This document shows, one piece after another, positions 7,243 through 15,836 of a stretch of 64,000 nt of DNA (within the stretch, counting starts at the first letter, position 1; each line of letters opens with the position of its first letter). The stretch comes from Butyricicoccus_A sp963620595 (GTDB lineage: Bacteria > Bacillota > Clostridia > Oscillospirales > Butyricicoccaceae). The notes beneath the pieces were generated by a model. The model saw only the letters and a list, made by a program, of their open reading frames with translations. It was not told the origin of the DNA and ran no database searches. The DNA is taken from the NCBI GenBank assembly GCA_963620595.1, contig CAVFAY010000003.1, positions 83,346-147,345 of the forward strand, read 5' to 3'. The position numbers and the translations under genes are program-made.

Positions 7243-8604
7243 GTGTCAATCATTGTTTCAATCAACTCATTTGTCAACGGCATTGTCTGGGGACCATACA
7301 TGCTGGCGCTTCTGGTCGGCACCGGTATTTTCCTGACAATCCGCTCCGGCTTTATGCAGTTCCGTCACTTCGGAACCATCTTCAAAAACACGGTAGGTAT
7401 CCTGCACACGCCGGAGGCGCACAAAAAGAACGAATTTGGTGTATCGCCGTTCCAGGCTGTTATGACAGCGCTGGCATCCACCGTTGGTACAGGCAATATC
7501 ACCGGCGTTGCCACAGCGATCGCGCTTGGCGGTCCGGGTGCTGTATTCTGGATGTGGGTCAGTGCCATCTTTGGTATGATGACCAAATTTTCCGAGGTCG
7601 TTCTTTCTGTGCATTTCCGTGAAAAGAATCAGCGCGGCGAAAACGTCGGCGGCCCGATGTATTACCTAGAAAAAGGTTTAAATCTTAAGTGGCTGGCTGT
7701 TCTGTTCGCTATCTTTGCTGCTTTTGCTTCGTTCGGCATCGGCAACATGACCCAGTCCAACGCGATTTCCACCGCACTCAATTCGACATTAAACATCAGC
7801 CCATATCTGACCGGTGCTGTCATTGTTGTGATCGCAGCAATCGTTCTGCTGGGCGGCATTCAGAGCATCGCAAAGGTTACCTCTACGCTGGTGCCGATTA
7901 TGGGCTGTGCCTATGCCCTATTTGCCATCTTGGCTCTGATTGCCAATGCATCGGAAATTCCGCACGCATTCGCTACGATTTTTGAAGGCGCCTTTCATCC
8001 GCAGTCTATTGCAGGCGGTGCAACCGGTTATACAGTCATGATGGCAATCCGTTTTGGCGTTGCCCGCGGCGTGTTCTCAAACGAGGCAGGTCTCGGCAGT
8101 GCACCGATTGCACACGCTGCCGCTGTAACTGACAGCCCAGTGAAGCAGGGCTTCTGGGGTTCCTTCGAAGTATTCTTCGATACGCTGGTTATCTGCACCT
8201 TGACTTCTCTGGTTATTGTATCCTCTGGTCTGTATAACAACGGTATGCAGGGCGCAGATCTGACCATTGCTGCTTTCGGCAAGGCAATCGGCCCGTTCGG
8301 TACCTTTGGTGTTACTTTAGCAACCGTTCTGTTCGCTATTTCCACCATTCTCGGCTGGTCGTACTATGGCGAAAAATCCATCGAATACTTATTCAAAGGC
8401 AAGAGCTATACAGAAAAGCTGACCAAAGGTTATCGTGCCATCTTTGTCATTCTGGCATTTGTCGGCTCTGTCAGCAGTCTGACACTGGTATGGAGTATTG
8501 CCGACACCTTGAATGGTCTGATGGCAATTCCGAACTTGATCGGTCTGCTCGGTCTGAATGGTGTAGTCATCAAACTAGTCAGAGATTATTTTAAAAAAAA
8601 CTAA
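7243..8604 (+). CDS. alsT: Sodium:alanine symporter (AGCS/DagA family)
   Basis: Integral membrane transporter, 453 aa with about 10-11 helices, that imports alanine or glycine with Na+. Family hallmarks are TVGTGNITGVATAIALGGPG, then FWMWVSAIFGMMTKFSEV, then NVGGPMYYLEKGL, and the later GVARGVFSNEAGLGSAPIAH. The start is GTG at 7243 with GGGGAGG 6 nt upstream. It is a single-gene unit with its own promoter and terminator. The exact amino acid carried cannot be read from sequence; some members carry glutamine. Confidence 0.9.
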   Translation: MSIIVSINSFVNGIVWGPYMLALLVGTGIFLTIRSGFMQFRHFGTIFKNTVGILHTPEAHKKNEFGVSPFQAVMTALASTVGTGNITGVATAIALGGPGAVFWMWVSAIFGMMTKFSEVVLSVHFREKNQRGENVGGPMYYLEKGLNLKWLAVLFAIFAAFASFGIGNMTQSNAISTALNSTLNISPYLTGAVIVVIAAIVLLGGIQSIAKVTSTLVPIMGCAYALFAILALIANASEIPHAFATIFEGAFHPQSIAGGATGYTVMMAIRFGVARGVFSNEAGLGSAPIAHAAAVTDSPVKQGFWGSFEVFFDTLVICTLTSLVIVSSGLYNNGMQGADLTIAAFGKAIGPFGTFGVTLATVLFAISTILGWSYYGEKSIEYLFKGKSYTEKLTKGYRAIFVILAFVGSVSSLTLVWSIADTLNGLMAIPNLIGLLGLNGVVIKLVRDYFKKN

Positions 8605-8628
8605 CCAACAAACACTTATAAGCACGAA

Positions 8629-8668
8629 ACAGAGAATTCTATGTCTGCATGGGATTCTCTGTTTTTCT
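8629..8668 (+). terminator. Terminator of the symporter gene
   Basis: ACAGAGAATTC pairs with GATTCTCTGT across a short loop, followed by TTTTTC and more T. Confidence 0.8.
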
Positions 8669-8746
8669 TTTGTAAAGAAAGTTTCTCTATGCCGTGCGTT
8701 CTCGTATTTTCCTTGTACAATGTTATTCAAATGTTTGTAAACTACA

Positions 8747-8775
8747 TTGAAAACGTCAAAATACAGTGTTATACT
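8747..8775 (+). promoter_or_regulatory. Promoter of the surface phosphatase gene
   Basis: -35 TTGAAA (8747-8752), 17-bp spacer, -10 TATACT (8770-8775). Confidence 0.65.
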
Positions 8776-8825
8776 CCGCTTGAACAGGTTTAAAATCGTA
8801 AAAAATGAACAGGAGTGAAAACAAC

Positions 8826-10952
8826 ATGAAGGTTAAAAAGCAAATCGCCGCACTGGTTTTGACCGGCGTATTGGCAGCGAGCAGTTCTCTGTCTGCCTTT
8901 GCCGCCGCAGCGCCGGATGGACACACCGATGCCTCCCAAACACCAGCCGCAGCAAACGGTGCTTATGCCGCATGGCAGGAGCGCTGGGAGACCATAAAAA
9001 ACGATTGGACGCAGGTATCTCTTTCTCCTGGCTCCGATGACACTCAGATGAATTTTGCTTGGTACTCTAAGACACAGACTGCCTCTTTCCGTGTTGCTGC
9101 AGACGCAGCCATGACGCAGAATGTGCAGGAACAGACCATTACCGGTCAGTCCGCTGTCGTGGATAGCGAAGGAACGCAATATTATTCCTGCAAGGCAACC
9201 GCTTCCAATCTCAAACCAGGCACGTACTATTACCAGATCGGCAATCAGGCAGCGACAAAATTTGAGGTACAGGACAGCAGCGACGGATTTTCCTTCATTT
9301 ATGTTGGTGACCCGCAGATCGGTTCTTCCAACTCCGCCAAGGGACAGGATACGCCGGAATTCTACGATGCACAGTCTGCGGCTGTCTGCAATGACTCCTT
9401 CAACTGGAGCAACACGCTAAATGAAGCGTTAAAACGCGACAATGATGCCAGCTTTGTGCTCTCTGCCGGCGATCAGATTCAGACCACAAAGAAAAAATCT
9501 CCTAACAAGGATGCCACCAAGAGCGAAATCGAATACACCGGTTATCTCTCCCCAGATGCCTTAGACTCTTTGCCGGTTGCAACAACCGTCGGCAATCACG
9601 ATGCTGACAATGCCAACTATACCTATCACTTCAACACAGCCAACGCCAGCGAGTTGGGTTCTAACGGTATTGTAGGCGGCGACTACTACTTCACCTACGG
9701 CAATGCACTGTTTCTGATGCTCAACACGCAGAATACCAACACGGCAGAGCACAAACAGTTCATCGAGCAGGCAATCAAAGCCTGTCCGGACGCAAAATGG
9801 CGCATTGTCACCCTGCATCAGGACATTTACGGCTCCGCCGAGCATTCCAACGAACCGGAAATCACCAATTTGCGCTATCAGCTGGTTCCTTATTTTGAGG
9901 AATATGACATTGATGCTGTTATGACCGGTCATGACCATGCGTACTCCCGCTCCCAGATTCTGAAAGGCGGCAAAAAAACGGCAGACTACTCCAGCAGCGA
10001 TTTCAAATCCATGCTGGCGGTGGACTCGGACGCTGGTGAAAATCCGGAAAGCCGATTTGTCGCACCGGAAAATATTCTGCCGAATGCCACGGATGACGCA
10101 CAGCGCACGTATCTGAATTATTTACAGGCGGTTATGGACAAAGACGCTGTTCAGGAAACCGATGGCAACACCGTTGTCAATCCGGACGGCATCTTATATA
10201 TGACCGCAAACTCTTCTTCCGGCAGTAAATATTATGATCTGGTTCCACGTATGCAGTCCTATATTGCAAAGCGCTGGCAGGAAGACGTTCCGACTTATTC
10301 TATCGTGGATATGACAGATGATTCTCTGACCATCAACACCTATCGTACAGATAACGGTCAGGCAATCGACGATTCCTTTACCATCAAAAAGACAGAGGAA
10401 AGCACCTTGCCGTTTACGGATGTCAAGAAAAGCGATTGGTTCTACAACGCAGTGGAATACACCTATCAAAACAAAATGTTCGTTGGGCTTAACGCAACAA
10501 CATTTGCTCCAAACATGTCGATGTCCCGCGCAATGCTTGTTCAGGTCCTGTATAATATGGCAGGTCAGCCGGAAGTTACCGGCACCTCTCCTTTCCACGA
10601 TGTCGGCAACGCATGGTACAAAAACGCTGTGACTTGGGCTTCGCAGAATGGTCTGGTCTTTGGCACCAGCAAGAACACCTTCTCCCCAGAGTGTGATGTC
10701 ACCCGCGAACAGACCGCTATCATCTTACAGCGGTATATGAAGATGATCGGAAAAGACACCTCTGCTTCAGCAGATCTGGATCAGTACCTGGATGCCGCTT
10801 CGGTATCTTCTTGGGCACAGGATGCGATGCAATGGGCAGTCGGCAGTGGATTGATTGTCGGTGTCAAGAATGGCAGCGCGGTTACACTTTCTCCGCAGGC
10901 TTCCTCTACCCGCGCACAGATCGCACAGATGCTGACGAACGGTTTGAAGTAG
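8826..10952 (+). CDS. Secreted SLH-anchored metallophosphoesterase (purple acid phosphatase type)
   Basis: A 708-aa exported enzyme that should hydrolyse phosphate esters at the cell surface. Signal peptide 1-26 (MKVKKQ, hydrophobic core, AFA), an N-terminal Fn3-like purple-acid-phosphatase domain (about 50-145), then a calcineurin-like metallophosphatase with the metal-ligand motifs GDPQIG (about 160), GDQI (213), GNHD (255) and GHDHAY (368). From about residue 528 there are three S-layer-homology repeats (PFTDV..W, PFHDV..W and a more divergent third) for attachment to cell-wall polymer. ATG 8826 follows AGGAGTG; the earlier in-frame ATG at 8805 has no ribosome site. The substrate is unknown. 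Confidence 0.9.
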   Translation: MKVKKQIAALVLTGVLAASSSLSAFAAAAPDGHTDASQTPAAANGAYAAWQERWETIKNDWTQVSLSPGSDDTQMNFAWYSKTQTASFRVAADAAMTQNVQEQTITGQSAVVDSEGTQYYSCKATASNLKPGTYYYQIGNQAATKFEVQDSSDGFSFIYVGDPQIGSSNSAKGQDTPEFYDAQSAAVCNDSFNWSNTLNEALKRDNDASFVLSAGDQIQTTKKKSPNKDATKSEIEYTGYLSPDALDSLPVATTVGNHDADNANYTYHFNTANASELGSNGIVGGDYYFTYGNALFLMLNTQNTNTAEHKQFIEQAIKACPDAKWRIVTLHQDIYGSAEHSNEPEITNLRYQLVPYFEEYDIDAVMTGHDHAYSRSQILKGGKKTADYSSSDFKSMLAVDSDAGENPESRFVAPENILPNATDDAQRTYLNYLQAVMDKDAVQETDGNTVVNPDGILYMTANSSSGSKYYDLVPRMQSYIAKRWQEDVPTYSIVDMTDDSLTINTYRTDNGQAIDDSFTIKKTEESTLPFTDVKKSDWFYNAVEYTYQNKMFVGLNATTFAPNMSMSRAMLVQVLYNMAGQPEVTGTSPFHDVGNAWYKNAVTWASQNGLVFGTSKNTFSPECDVTREQTAIILQRYMKMIGKDTSASADLDQYLDAASVSSWAQDAMQWAVGSGLIVGVKNGSAVTLSPQASSTRAQIAQMLTNGLK

Positions 10953-10969
10953 GAACACAACAAATTACA

Positions 10970-11002
10970 GCCGGAGAACGTTGGTTCTCCGGCATCTTTT
11001 TT
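10970..11002 (+). terminator. Terminator of the surface phosphatase gene
   Basis: Perfect 10-bp stem GCCGGAGAAC/GTTCTCCGGC with a 4-nt loop, then TCTTTTTT. Confidence 0.88.
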
Positions 11003-11019
11003 ATGGAAGGATAAAAATT

Positions 11020-12150
11020 ATGCAAATACAAACAGGATTTCGTAAGCGGTTGCTGCTCGTCATTTTCGCAGTGGTTGTTGCCGTTTGCTTTTACACCATA
11101 TCTCAAGTCCATCGCGTACCGTTAATGGAAAACGGCGGACGCAGTTTCGTCAAAGCACAGGTCACCTCTATTATCCAAGATCATGAGCAATCCGGCGATG
11201 TATACATCGGAGACCAAACTGTACAGCTTGAGCTATTGAGCGGAGATCATGCAGGCGAAAGCGTAGAAGCCACCAGTTCGTCCGCGTATCTATACGGCGT
11301 ACACTGCACTATTGGCATGAAGGTCATTGCCATTGTCAGCGAATCCAACGGAGAACTTGTGACTTCCGTCTACGGCTATAATCGTGCTCCGGCACTCTAC
11401 GCGATCGTTGCTCTGTTTCTGCTTTCTATTTTGGTCATTGGCGGAAAACGTGGGCTGTATTCCGTCATCGGTTTGGTATTTACCTTCATCAGTATCCTTT
11501 GGTTCTTCCTGCCCGCTATTTATCGTGGCTGGTCTCCTATTTTGGCAGCCATTGTTGTAGTTGTTTTAACTACATTGGTTACGATGTATCTGGTCGGCGG
11601 CTTTACTGCCAAGGCAACTGCTGCCGTCCTCGGTACCATTTTGGGCGTACTTGCCGCTGGTGTGCTCGCATGGATTTTTGGCAAAATTACGCATGTCACC
11701 GGCTACAATGTGTCTGATATTGAAAATCTCATTTATGTTCAAGAAGAAACCGGTATTCAGGTCGGAGAACTGCTGTTTGCCGGTATTCTGATTGCTGCAC
11801 TCGGTGCTGTCATGGATGTCAGCATGTCTATCTCTTCTACGCTGCAAGAGCTGCACGAACAAAACCCAACCATGACAGCGCGGCAATTATGTCGCTCCGG
11901 CATGACCGTGGGACGTGACATGATGGGTACAATGTCGAATACCTTGATTCTCGCATTTGCCGGTGGCTCGATCAATACCATCGTCATGTTCTACGCGTAT
12001 GATTACGAATATCTGCAGCTCATCAATCTGTTTGATATGGCCATTGAAATCATTCAAGGCATTTCCGCCAGCATGGGCGTCATTTTAACAGTTCCCTTCG
12101 TATCCTGCATCGGCGCATGGCTCATCGTTAAGCACAGAGATATTTTTTAA
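11020..12150 (+). CDS. YibE/F family membrane protein
   Basis: A 376-aa membrane protein of the YibE/F-like family: one N-terminal helix (about 8-25), an extracytoplasmic beta-rich domain (about 40-120), then seven or so helices. The conserved AALGAVMDVSMSISSTLQEL is present and is the most recognisable motif. Function is not established; members are often called YibE/F or permease-like. ATG 11020 follows GGAAGGA. It starts 18 bp after the upstream terminator, with no obvious promoter of its own, so it may rely on read-through. Confidence 0.82.
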   Translation: MQIQTGFRKRLLLVIFAVVVAVCFYTISQVHRVPLMENGGRSFVKAQVTSIIQDHEQSGDVYIGDQTVQLELLSGDHAGESVEATSSSAYLYGVHCTIGMKVIAIVSESNGELVTSVYGYNRAPALYAIVALFLLSILVIGGKRGLYSVIGLVFTFISILWFFLPAIYRGWSPILAAIVVVVLTTLVTMYLVGGFTAKATAAVLGTILGVLAAGVLAWIFGKITHVTGYNVSDIENLIYVQEETGIQVGELLFAGILIAALGAVMDVSMSISSTLQELHEQNPTMTARQLCRSGMTVGRDMMGTMSNTLILAFAGGSINTIVMFYAYDYEYLQLINLFDMAIEIIQGISASMGVILTVPFVSCIGAWLIVKHRDIF

Positions 12151-12167
12151 AACAAATCTTTTATGCA

Positions 12168-12196
12168 TTGCTTTTTACGTCAGCAAACGCTATAAT
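12168..12196 (+). promoter_or_regulatory. Promoter of the serine dehydratase operon
   Basis: -35 TTGCTT (12168-12173), 17-bp spacer, -10 TATAAT (12191-12196). Confidence 0.65.
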
Positions 12197-12277
12197 GTCT
12201 AGTAACGTATTTTGTTGCGATTTCTTTGAAAAATGCACCAAAAGTGGTATTCACAATACACTTTAAGGAGGATTTTC

Positions 12278-12946
12278 ATGCGTTTGTTTGATATTCTGGG
12301 TCCTATTATGGTAGGGCCTTCCAGCAGCCATACCGCCGGTGCGGTGCGCATTGGACTCACCGCTCGCAAGCTGCTCGGCGAAGCACCGGTTCACGCAGAT
12401 ATTTCTCTGCACGGCAGCTTTGCTCTCACAGGTCACGGACACGGCACAGACTGCGCTCTGATTGCCGGTCTGCTCGGGATGCAGCCGGATGACCTGCGTA
12501 TTCCAAACAGCTACGCCATTGCAGAGCAAGAAGGTCTGTCCTTCACATTTTCCACGGTACAGCTGCGCAATGCGCATCCTAACACAGCTCGGTTGCAGTT
12601 AACCGGTATCAGCGGCCGCACGCTGGATGTCGTTGCCGAGAGCATTGGCGGCGGTCGCATTCGCGTCAGCTCGATTGACGGCATCGAAGCCAACTTTTCC
12701 GGCGAGCACAACACACTCATTGTACACAATCAGGACACGCCGGGGCATGTCGCTGCTGTCACTTCTGCTCTGATGCAGAGACATGTGAACATTGCAACGA
12801 TGCAGCTGTTTCGCAACGCGCAGGGCGGCTATGCAGTTATGATCTTAGAATGCGATCAGCCCATCCCAACCGATATTGAGCAATGGCTGTCTCACATTGA
12901 TGGAATTCAAAAAATTACGATCTTTAATCAGGAGGAACCGTCATGA
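12278..12946 (+). CDS. sdaAB: L-serine ammonia-lyase, iron-sulfur-dependent, beta subunit
   Basis: Beta subunit (222 aa) of the [4Fe-4S] L-serine dehydratase that turns L-serine into pyruvate and ammonia in the cytoplasm. Seen: the N-terminal GPIMVGPSSSHTAGAVRIG motif and a C-terminal ACT domain (about 145-222, HNQDTPGHVAAVTSAL), which in this family binds serine. ATG 12278 has AAGGAGG 6 nt upstream. The stop overlaps the sdaAA start (ATGA), indicating translational coupling. Confidence 0.93.
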   Translation: MRLFDILGPIMVGPSSSHTAGAVRIGLTARKLLGEAPVHADISLHGSFALTGHGHGTDCALIAGLLGMQPDDLRIPNSYAIAEQEGLSFTFSTVQLRNAHPNTARLQLTGISGRTLDVVAESIGGGRIRVSSIDGIEANFSGEHNTLIVHNQDTPGHVAAVTSALMQRHVNIATMQLFRNAQGGYAVMILECDQPIPTDIEQWLSHIDGIQKITIFNQEEPS

Positions 12947-13818
12947 GCTTTCCCAGTATCGCTTCCATGCTGGAAGCCGCAAAAGCAGCACAGAAGCCGC
13001 TGTATACAATCATCTGCGAGGATGATTGTCAGGAAAACAACTACTCTCCGGAGGCATCTCATCGACAAATCTCCGCTCTGTGGGAAGCTATGCAGCAATC
13101 CAGCGAACAGTATTGTGCTTCCGACCGTTCCAACAGCGGTTTAATCGGTGGTGACGCAGAAAAACTTCGATTGGCAGCCCAAGCTGGTACGCTGGTTGGC
13201 GGCATCTATCTTCTCCGCGTGATTGAAGAGGCACTCAAGGTCGCAGAGTGCAACGCCTGTATGAAGCGCATTGTCGCCGCACCAACCGCCGGAAGCTGCG
13301 GTGTCCTCCCTGCCGTACTCCTTCCGCTCGCAGAGGAGAAAGAGCTGGATACAGAAGTGATCTTACAGGCCTTGTATATTGCCGCGGGCTTCGGACAAGT
13401 CACGGCAACGCGCGCCAATGTCGCCGGTGCAGAGGGCGGATGTCAGGCTGAAATTGGCACCGCCAGCGCGATGGCGGCCGCTGCTCTGACGCATATTTTA
13501 GGCGGAACCGCAGAACAGTGCGCCCATGCGTTTGCAATGTCTCTGGGCAATCTGCTCGGCCTGGTCTGTGATCCTGTCGCCGGCCTCGTGGAAATTCCAT
13601 GCGTCAAACGCAATGTTGTCGGCGCAGTCAATGCAGTCAGTGCTGCCAATATGGCACTTGCCGGCATCACCTCCCATATTCCGGCAGATGAAGTAATTGA
13701 TACAATGGGAGAGGTCGGAGATACTCTTCCGGCAAGCCTGCGTGAAACCGGTTTGGGCGGACTGGCTGCCACGCCGACCGGTAAAAAGATCACCGAGCAA
13801 GTGCTGCATCACGAGTAA
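12943..13818 (+). CDS. sdaAA: L-serine ammonia-lyase, iron-sulfur-dependent, alpha subunit
   Basis: Catalytic alpha subunit, 291 aa. Motifs: SNSGLIGGDAEKL near residue 65, PTAGSCGVLPAVLLP near 110 and CDPVAGLVEIPCVKRN near 210; the cysteines in these motifs are the expected [4Fe-4S] ligands. It overlaps sdaAB by 4 nt, and the pair forms a two-gene operon giving pyruvate and ammonia from serine. Serine and cysteine metabolism meet here, but no sulfur-type operator precedes this operon. Confidence 0.94.
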   Translation: MSFPSIASMLEAAKAAQKPLYTIICEDDCQENNYSPEASHRQISALWEAMQQSSEQYCASDRSNSGLIGGDAEKLRLAAQAGTLVGGIYLLRVIEEALKVAECNACMKRIVAAPTAGSCGVLPAVLLPLAEEKELDTEVILQALYIAAGFGQVTATRANVAGAEGGCQAEIGTASAMAAAALTHILGGTAEQCAHAFAMSLGNLLGLVCDPVAGLVEIPCVKRNVVGAVNAVSAANMALAGITSHIPADEVIDTMGEVGDTLPASLRETGLGGLAATPTGKKITEQVLHHE

Positions 13819-13822
13819 TTGC

Positions 13823-13850
13823 AATTATATCGTAAACCAAAGATATAATT
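13823..13850. repeat. Inverted repeat upstream of the bioB promoter
   Basis: Perfect 9-bp arms AATTATATC/GATATAATT with a 10-nt loop, ending 3 bp before the bioB -35. There is no T-run, so it is not an ordinary terminator for sdaAA. It may be a regulator site. Confidence 0.5.
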
Positions 13851-13853
13851 AAG

Positions 13854-13882
13854 TTGACATTCTGTCTCGCGGCTCGTATAAT
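13854..13882 (+). promoter_or_regulatory. Promoter of bioB
   Basis: -35 TTGACA (13854-13859), 17-bp spacer, -10 TATAAT (13877-13882). Confidence 0.85.
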
Positions 13883-13913
13883 AGTAAACTAGTAGGATAA
13901 AGACAGTTTACCA
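13882..13913 (+). promoter_or_regulatory. BirA-type biotin operator
   Basis: TAGTAAACT-N14-AGTTTACCA, half-sites with one mismatch to each other. It resembles the known BirA operator form TTGTAAACC-N14/15-GGTTTACAA. It overlaps the last base of the -10 and the transcription start, so holo-BirA would block initiation when biotin is plentiful. birA is not in the window. Confidence 0.75.
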
Positions 13914-13930
13914 ACATAGGAGTGAAAGAT

Positions 13931-14923
13931 ATGGACGCATTGACACTGGCACAGGAAATTATCAACGGCAGACGAATCACACGAGAAGATGATCTTTCCT
14001 TCTTTTTGACCTGCGATCTTGATGAACTCTGCAAAGGCGCTGATCAAATTCGTGCTCATTTTATCGGCGATAAAGTGGATCTCTGTTCGATTATCAATGG
14101 CAGAAGCGGACGCTGTCCAGAGGACTGCAAATACTGTGCACAGTCTGCGCACCATCACACCCAGTGTGAAGTCTATGATTTTCTTCCGGAACAAGACATT
14201 GTAGACGCCTGTCAGATGAACGAGCGTGAAGGTGTTGACCGCTTCTCTATTGTCACTTCCGGTCGCTCGCTGACCGGCGAAGAGTTTGATAAAGCCATTC
14301 ACGCTTACGAAACGATGCACAAGAACTGTAGGATTGACCTTTGCGCATCCATGGGCTTTTTGTCTGCCGAGCAGCTGCATCGCCTGCATGAAGCCGGTGT
14401 GACCAGTTATCATCACAACATCGAGACCTCCCGCCGCAATTTTCCCAATATCTGCACCACACACACCTATGACATGAAGGTAGAAACCCTGAAAAAGGTC
14501 AAAGCAGAGGGCATGTGCGCTTGCTCCGGCGGTATTATTGGCATGGGTGAAACGTGGGAAGACCGATTAGACATGGCAATCAGTTTGGCAGAATTAGGGA
14601 TTGATTCGATTCCACTCAATGCGCTGATGCCGATTGCAGGCACACCGCTAGAGCATTTGCCACGGTTGACGGAGCAGGACATTTTGCGCACGGTCGCTTT
14701 CTTCCGCTATATCAATCCGCTCGCAAATATTCGTCTCGGTGCTGGTCGCGCGCTGCTTACCAATGACGGTGAAACCGCTTTTCAGTCCGGTGCATCCGCA
14801 ACGATTACAGGCAATATGCTGACAACGGTCGCCTGCGCAACCATCCGCAGTGACCGCGAAATGTTGCAGGATCTTGGACGCGATGTGACGCCAGAGTACT
14901 GGAAGCAAAACGAAGCACACTAA
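13931..14923 (+). CDS. bioB: Biotin synthase
   Basis: Radical-SAM enzyme, 330 aa, that inserts sulfur into dethiobiotin to give biotin. The [4Fe-4S]-SAM motif CPEDCKYCAQS (CxxxCxxC) is near residue 57, and YHHNIETSRRNF is the family signature. ATG 13931 is preferred over GTG 13922, which lies inside the AGGAGTG ribosome site. It stands alone with its own promoter and BirA-like operator; bioA, bioD and bioF are not nearby, so the strain may use imported dethiobiotin or encode them elsewhere. Confidence 0.94.
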   Translation: MDALTLAQEIINGRRITREDDLSFFLTCDLDELCKGADQIRAHFIGDKVDLCSIINGRSGRCPEDCKYCAQSAHHHTQCEVYDFLPEQDIVDACQMNEREGVDRFSIVTSGRSLTGEEFDKAIHAYETMHKNCRIDLCASMGFLSAEQLHRLHEAGVTSYHHNIETSRRNFPNICTTHTYDMKVETLKKVKAEGMCACSGGIIGMGETWEDRLDMAISLAELGIDSIPLNALMPIAGTPLEHLPRLTEQDILRTVAFFRYINPLANIRLGAGRALLTNDGETAFQSGASATITGNMLTTVACATIRSDREMLQDLGRDVTPEYWKQNEAH

Positions 14924-14958
14924 AATCCCCCTTGTTCTTCTCTGTCGAAGATTTTTCC

Positions 14959-14987
14959 TTGCATTTCCGGAAACAGTGTGCTATGAT
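14959..14987 (+). promoter_or_regulatory. Promoter of tRNA-Pro
   Basis: -35 TTGCAT (14959-14964), 17-bp spacer, -10 TATGAT (14982-14987), 18 bp before the mature tRNA 5' end. Confidence 0.65.
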
Positions 14988-15005
14988 AGATAAGCTAAGT
15001 TGTCT

Positions 15006-15081
<76 letters not shown>

Positions 15082-15086
15082 GATAT

Positions 15087-15129
15087 AAAACAGGGAGCAG
15101 ATGTGTTATGCATCTGCTCCCTGTTTTAT
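15087..15129 (+). terminator. Terminator of tRNA-Pro
   Basis: Perfect 17-bp stem from AAAACAGGGAGCAGATG and its complement around a 7-nt loop, ending in TTTT. The A-tract on the other side would also allow termination from the minus strand. Confidence 0.9.
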
Positions 15130-15202
15130 ACTTTATGGACAATTTAAGGATTAAAATATCCTATGAAAGTCGGAATGATGATTAATAATGCATTATCAAT
15201 AT

Positions 15203-15231
15203 TTGACAAATTTATTCAAATACAATATAGT
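15203..15231 (+). promoter_or_regulatory. Promoter of the thioesterase gene
   Basis: -35 TTGACA (15203-15208), 17-bp spacer, -10 TATAGT (15226-15231), in a locally A/T-rich stretch. Confidence 0.72.
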
Positions 15232-15260
15232 GTATATATATTTGCAAAGGAGTTGTTGGG

Positions 15261-15680
15261 ATGCAATTACGACAAGAAATTACACCGGAATATTTAAACC
15301 GTGGCGGTAGTGATGTTTTACCAGGATTATTGGACGTAGAAATTGTATCTGTAGAGCTGGGAAAATTAACTGGACGTATGCCAGTTACAAATAAGCATTT
15401 GGCAATCAATGGTTATTTGCACGCGGCGAGTGTGATCGCGTTGGCAGATACTTGCTGCGGAAATGCGACGATTGCTCATTTGCCGGAAGATGCAAAAGGA
15501 TTTACAACGATTGAAACAAAGTGTAATCATATCAGCACCCTGCGAAATGGAGTTGCTGCTTGTACAGCAACAGTAGTACATGCAGGACGATCTACGCAGG
15601 TATGGGATGCAAGAGTATATGATGAAGCGACTGAAAAAGTAATAGCTGTTTTTCGTTGTACACAGATGATATTGTGGTAG
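15261..15680 (+). CDS. PaaI-type hotdog-fold thioesterase
   Basis: A 139-aa single hotdog-fold protein that should hydrolyse acyl-CoA or aryl-CoA thioesters. The motif HLAINGYLHAASVIALADTCCG fits the PaaI/YbgC-like active-site segment, where the usual HxxxxHGG is here H(LAIN)GYLH followed by an Asp in the helix; TTIETKCNHI is also typical. Codon third positions are more A/T-rich than in the neighbours (TTG, GGA, AAA common), which might mean later acquisition. It is a single-gene unit with promoter and terminator. The substrate is unknown. Confidence 0.85.
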   Translation: MQLRQEITPEYLNRGGSDVLPGLLDVEIVSVELGKLTGRMPVTNKHLAINGYLHAASVIALADTCCGNATIAHLPEDAKGFTTIETKCNHISTLRNGVAACTATVVHAGRSTQVWDARVYDEATEKVIAVFRCTQMILW

Positions 15681-15716
15681 GTGAAAAGCTAAGTACATGT
15701 CATTGCATCAATTACG

Positions 15717-15748
15717 CCGCCTTTTCGTTGGAAAAGGCGGTTTTTTTT
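15717..15748 (+). terminator. Terminator of the thioesterase gene
   Basis: CCGCCTTTTC-GTTG-GAAAAGGCGG followed by eight T. Confidence 0.92.
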
Positions 15749-15836
15749 ATCAAAAATTGACAGATCATAAAAATCATGATACCATATTGTTACAAAGCAT
15801 ATCTGTATGTTATATTATTCAAAACGGGAGATTTTT

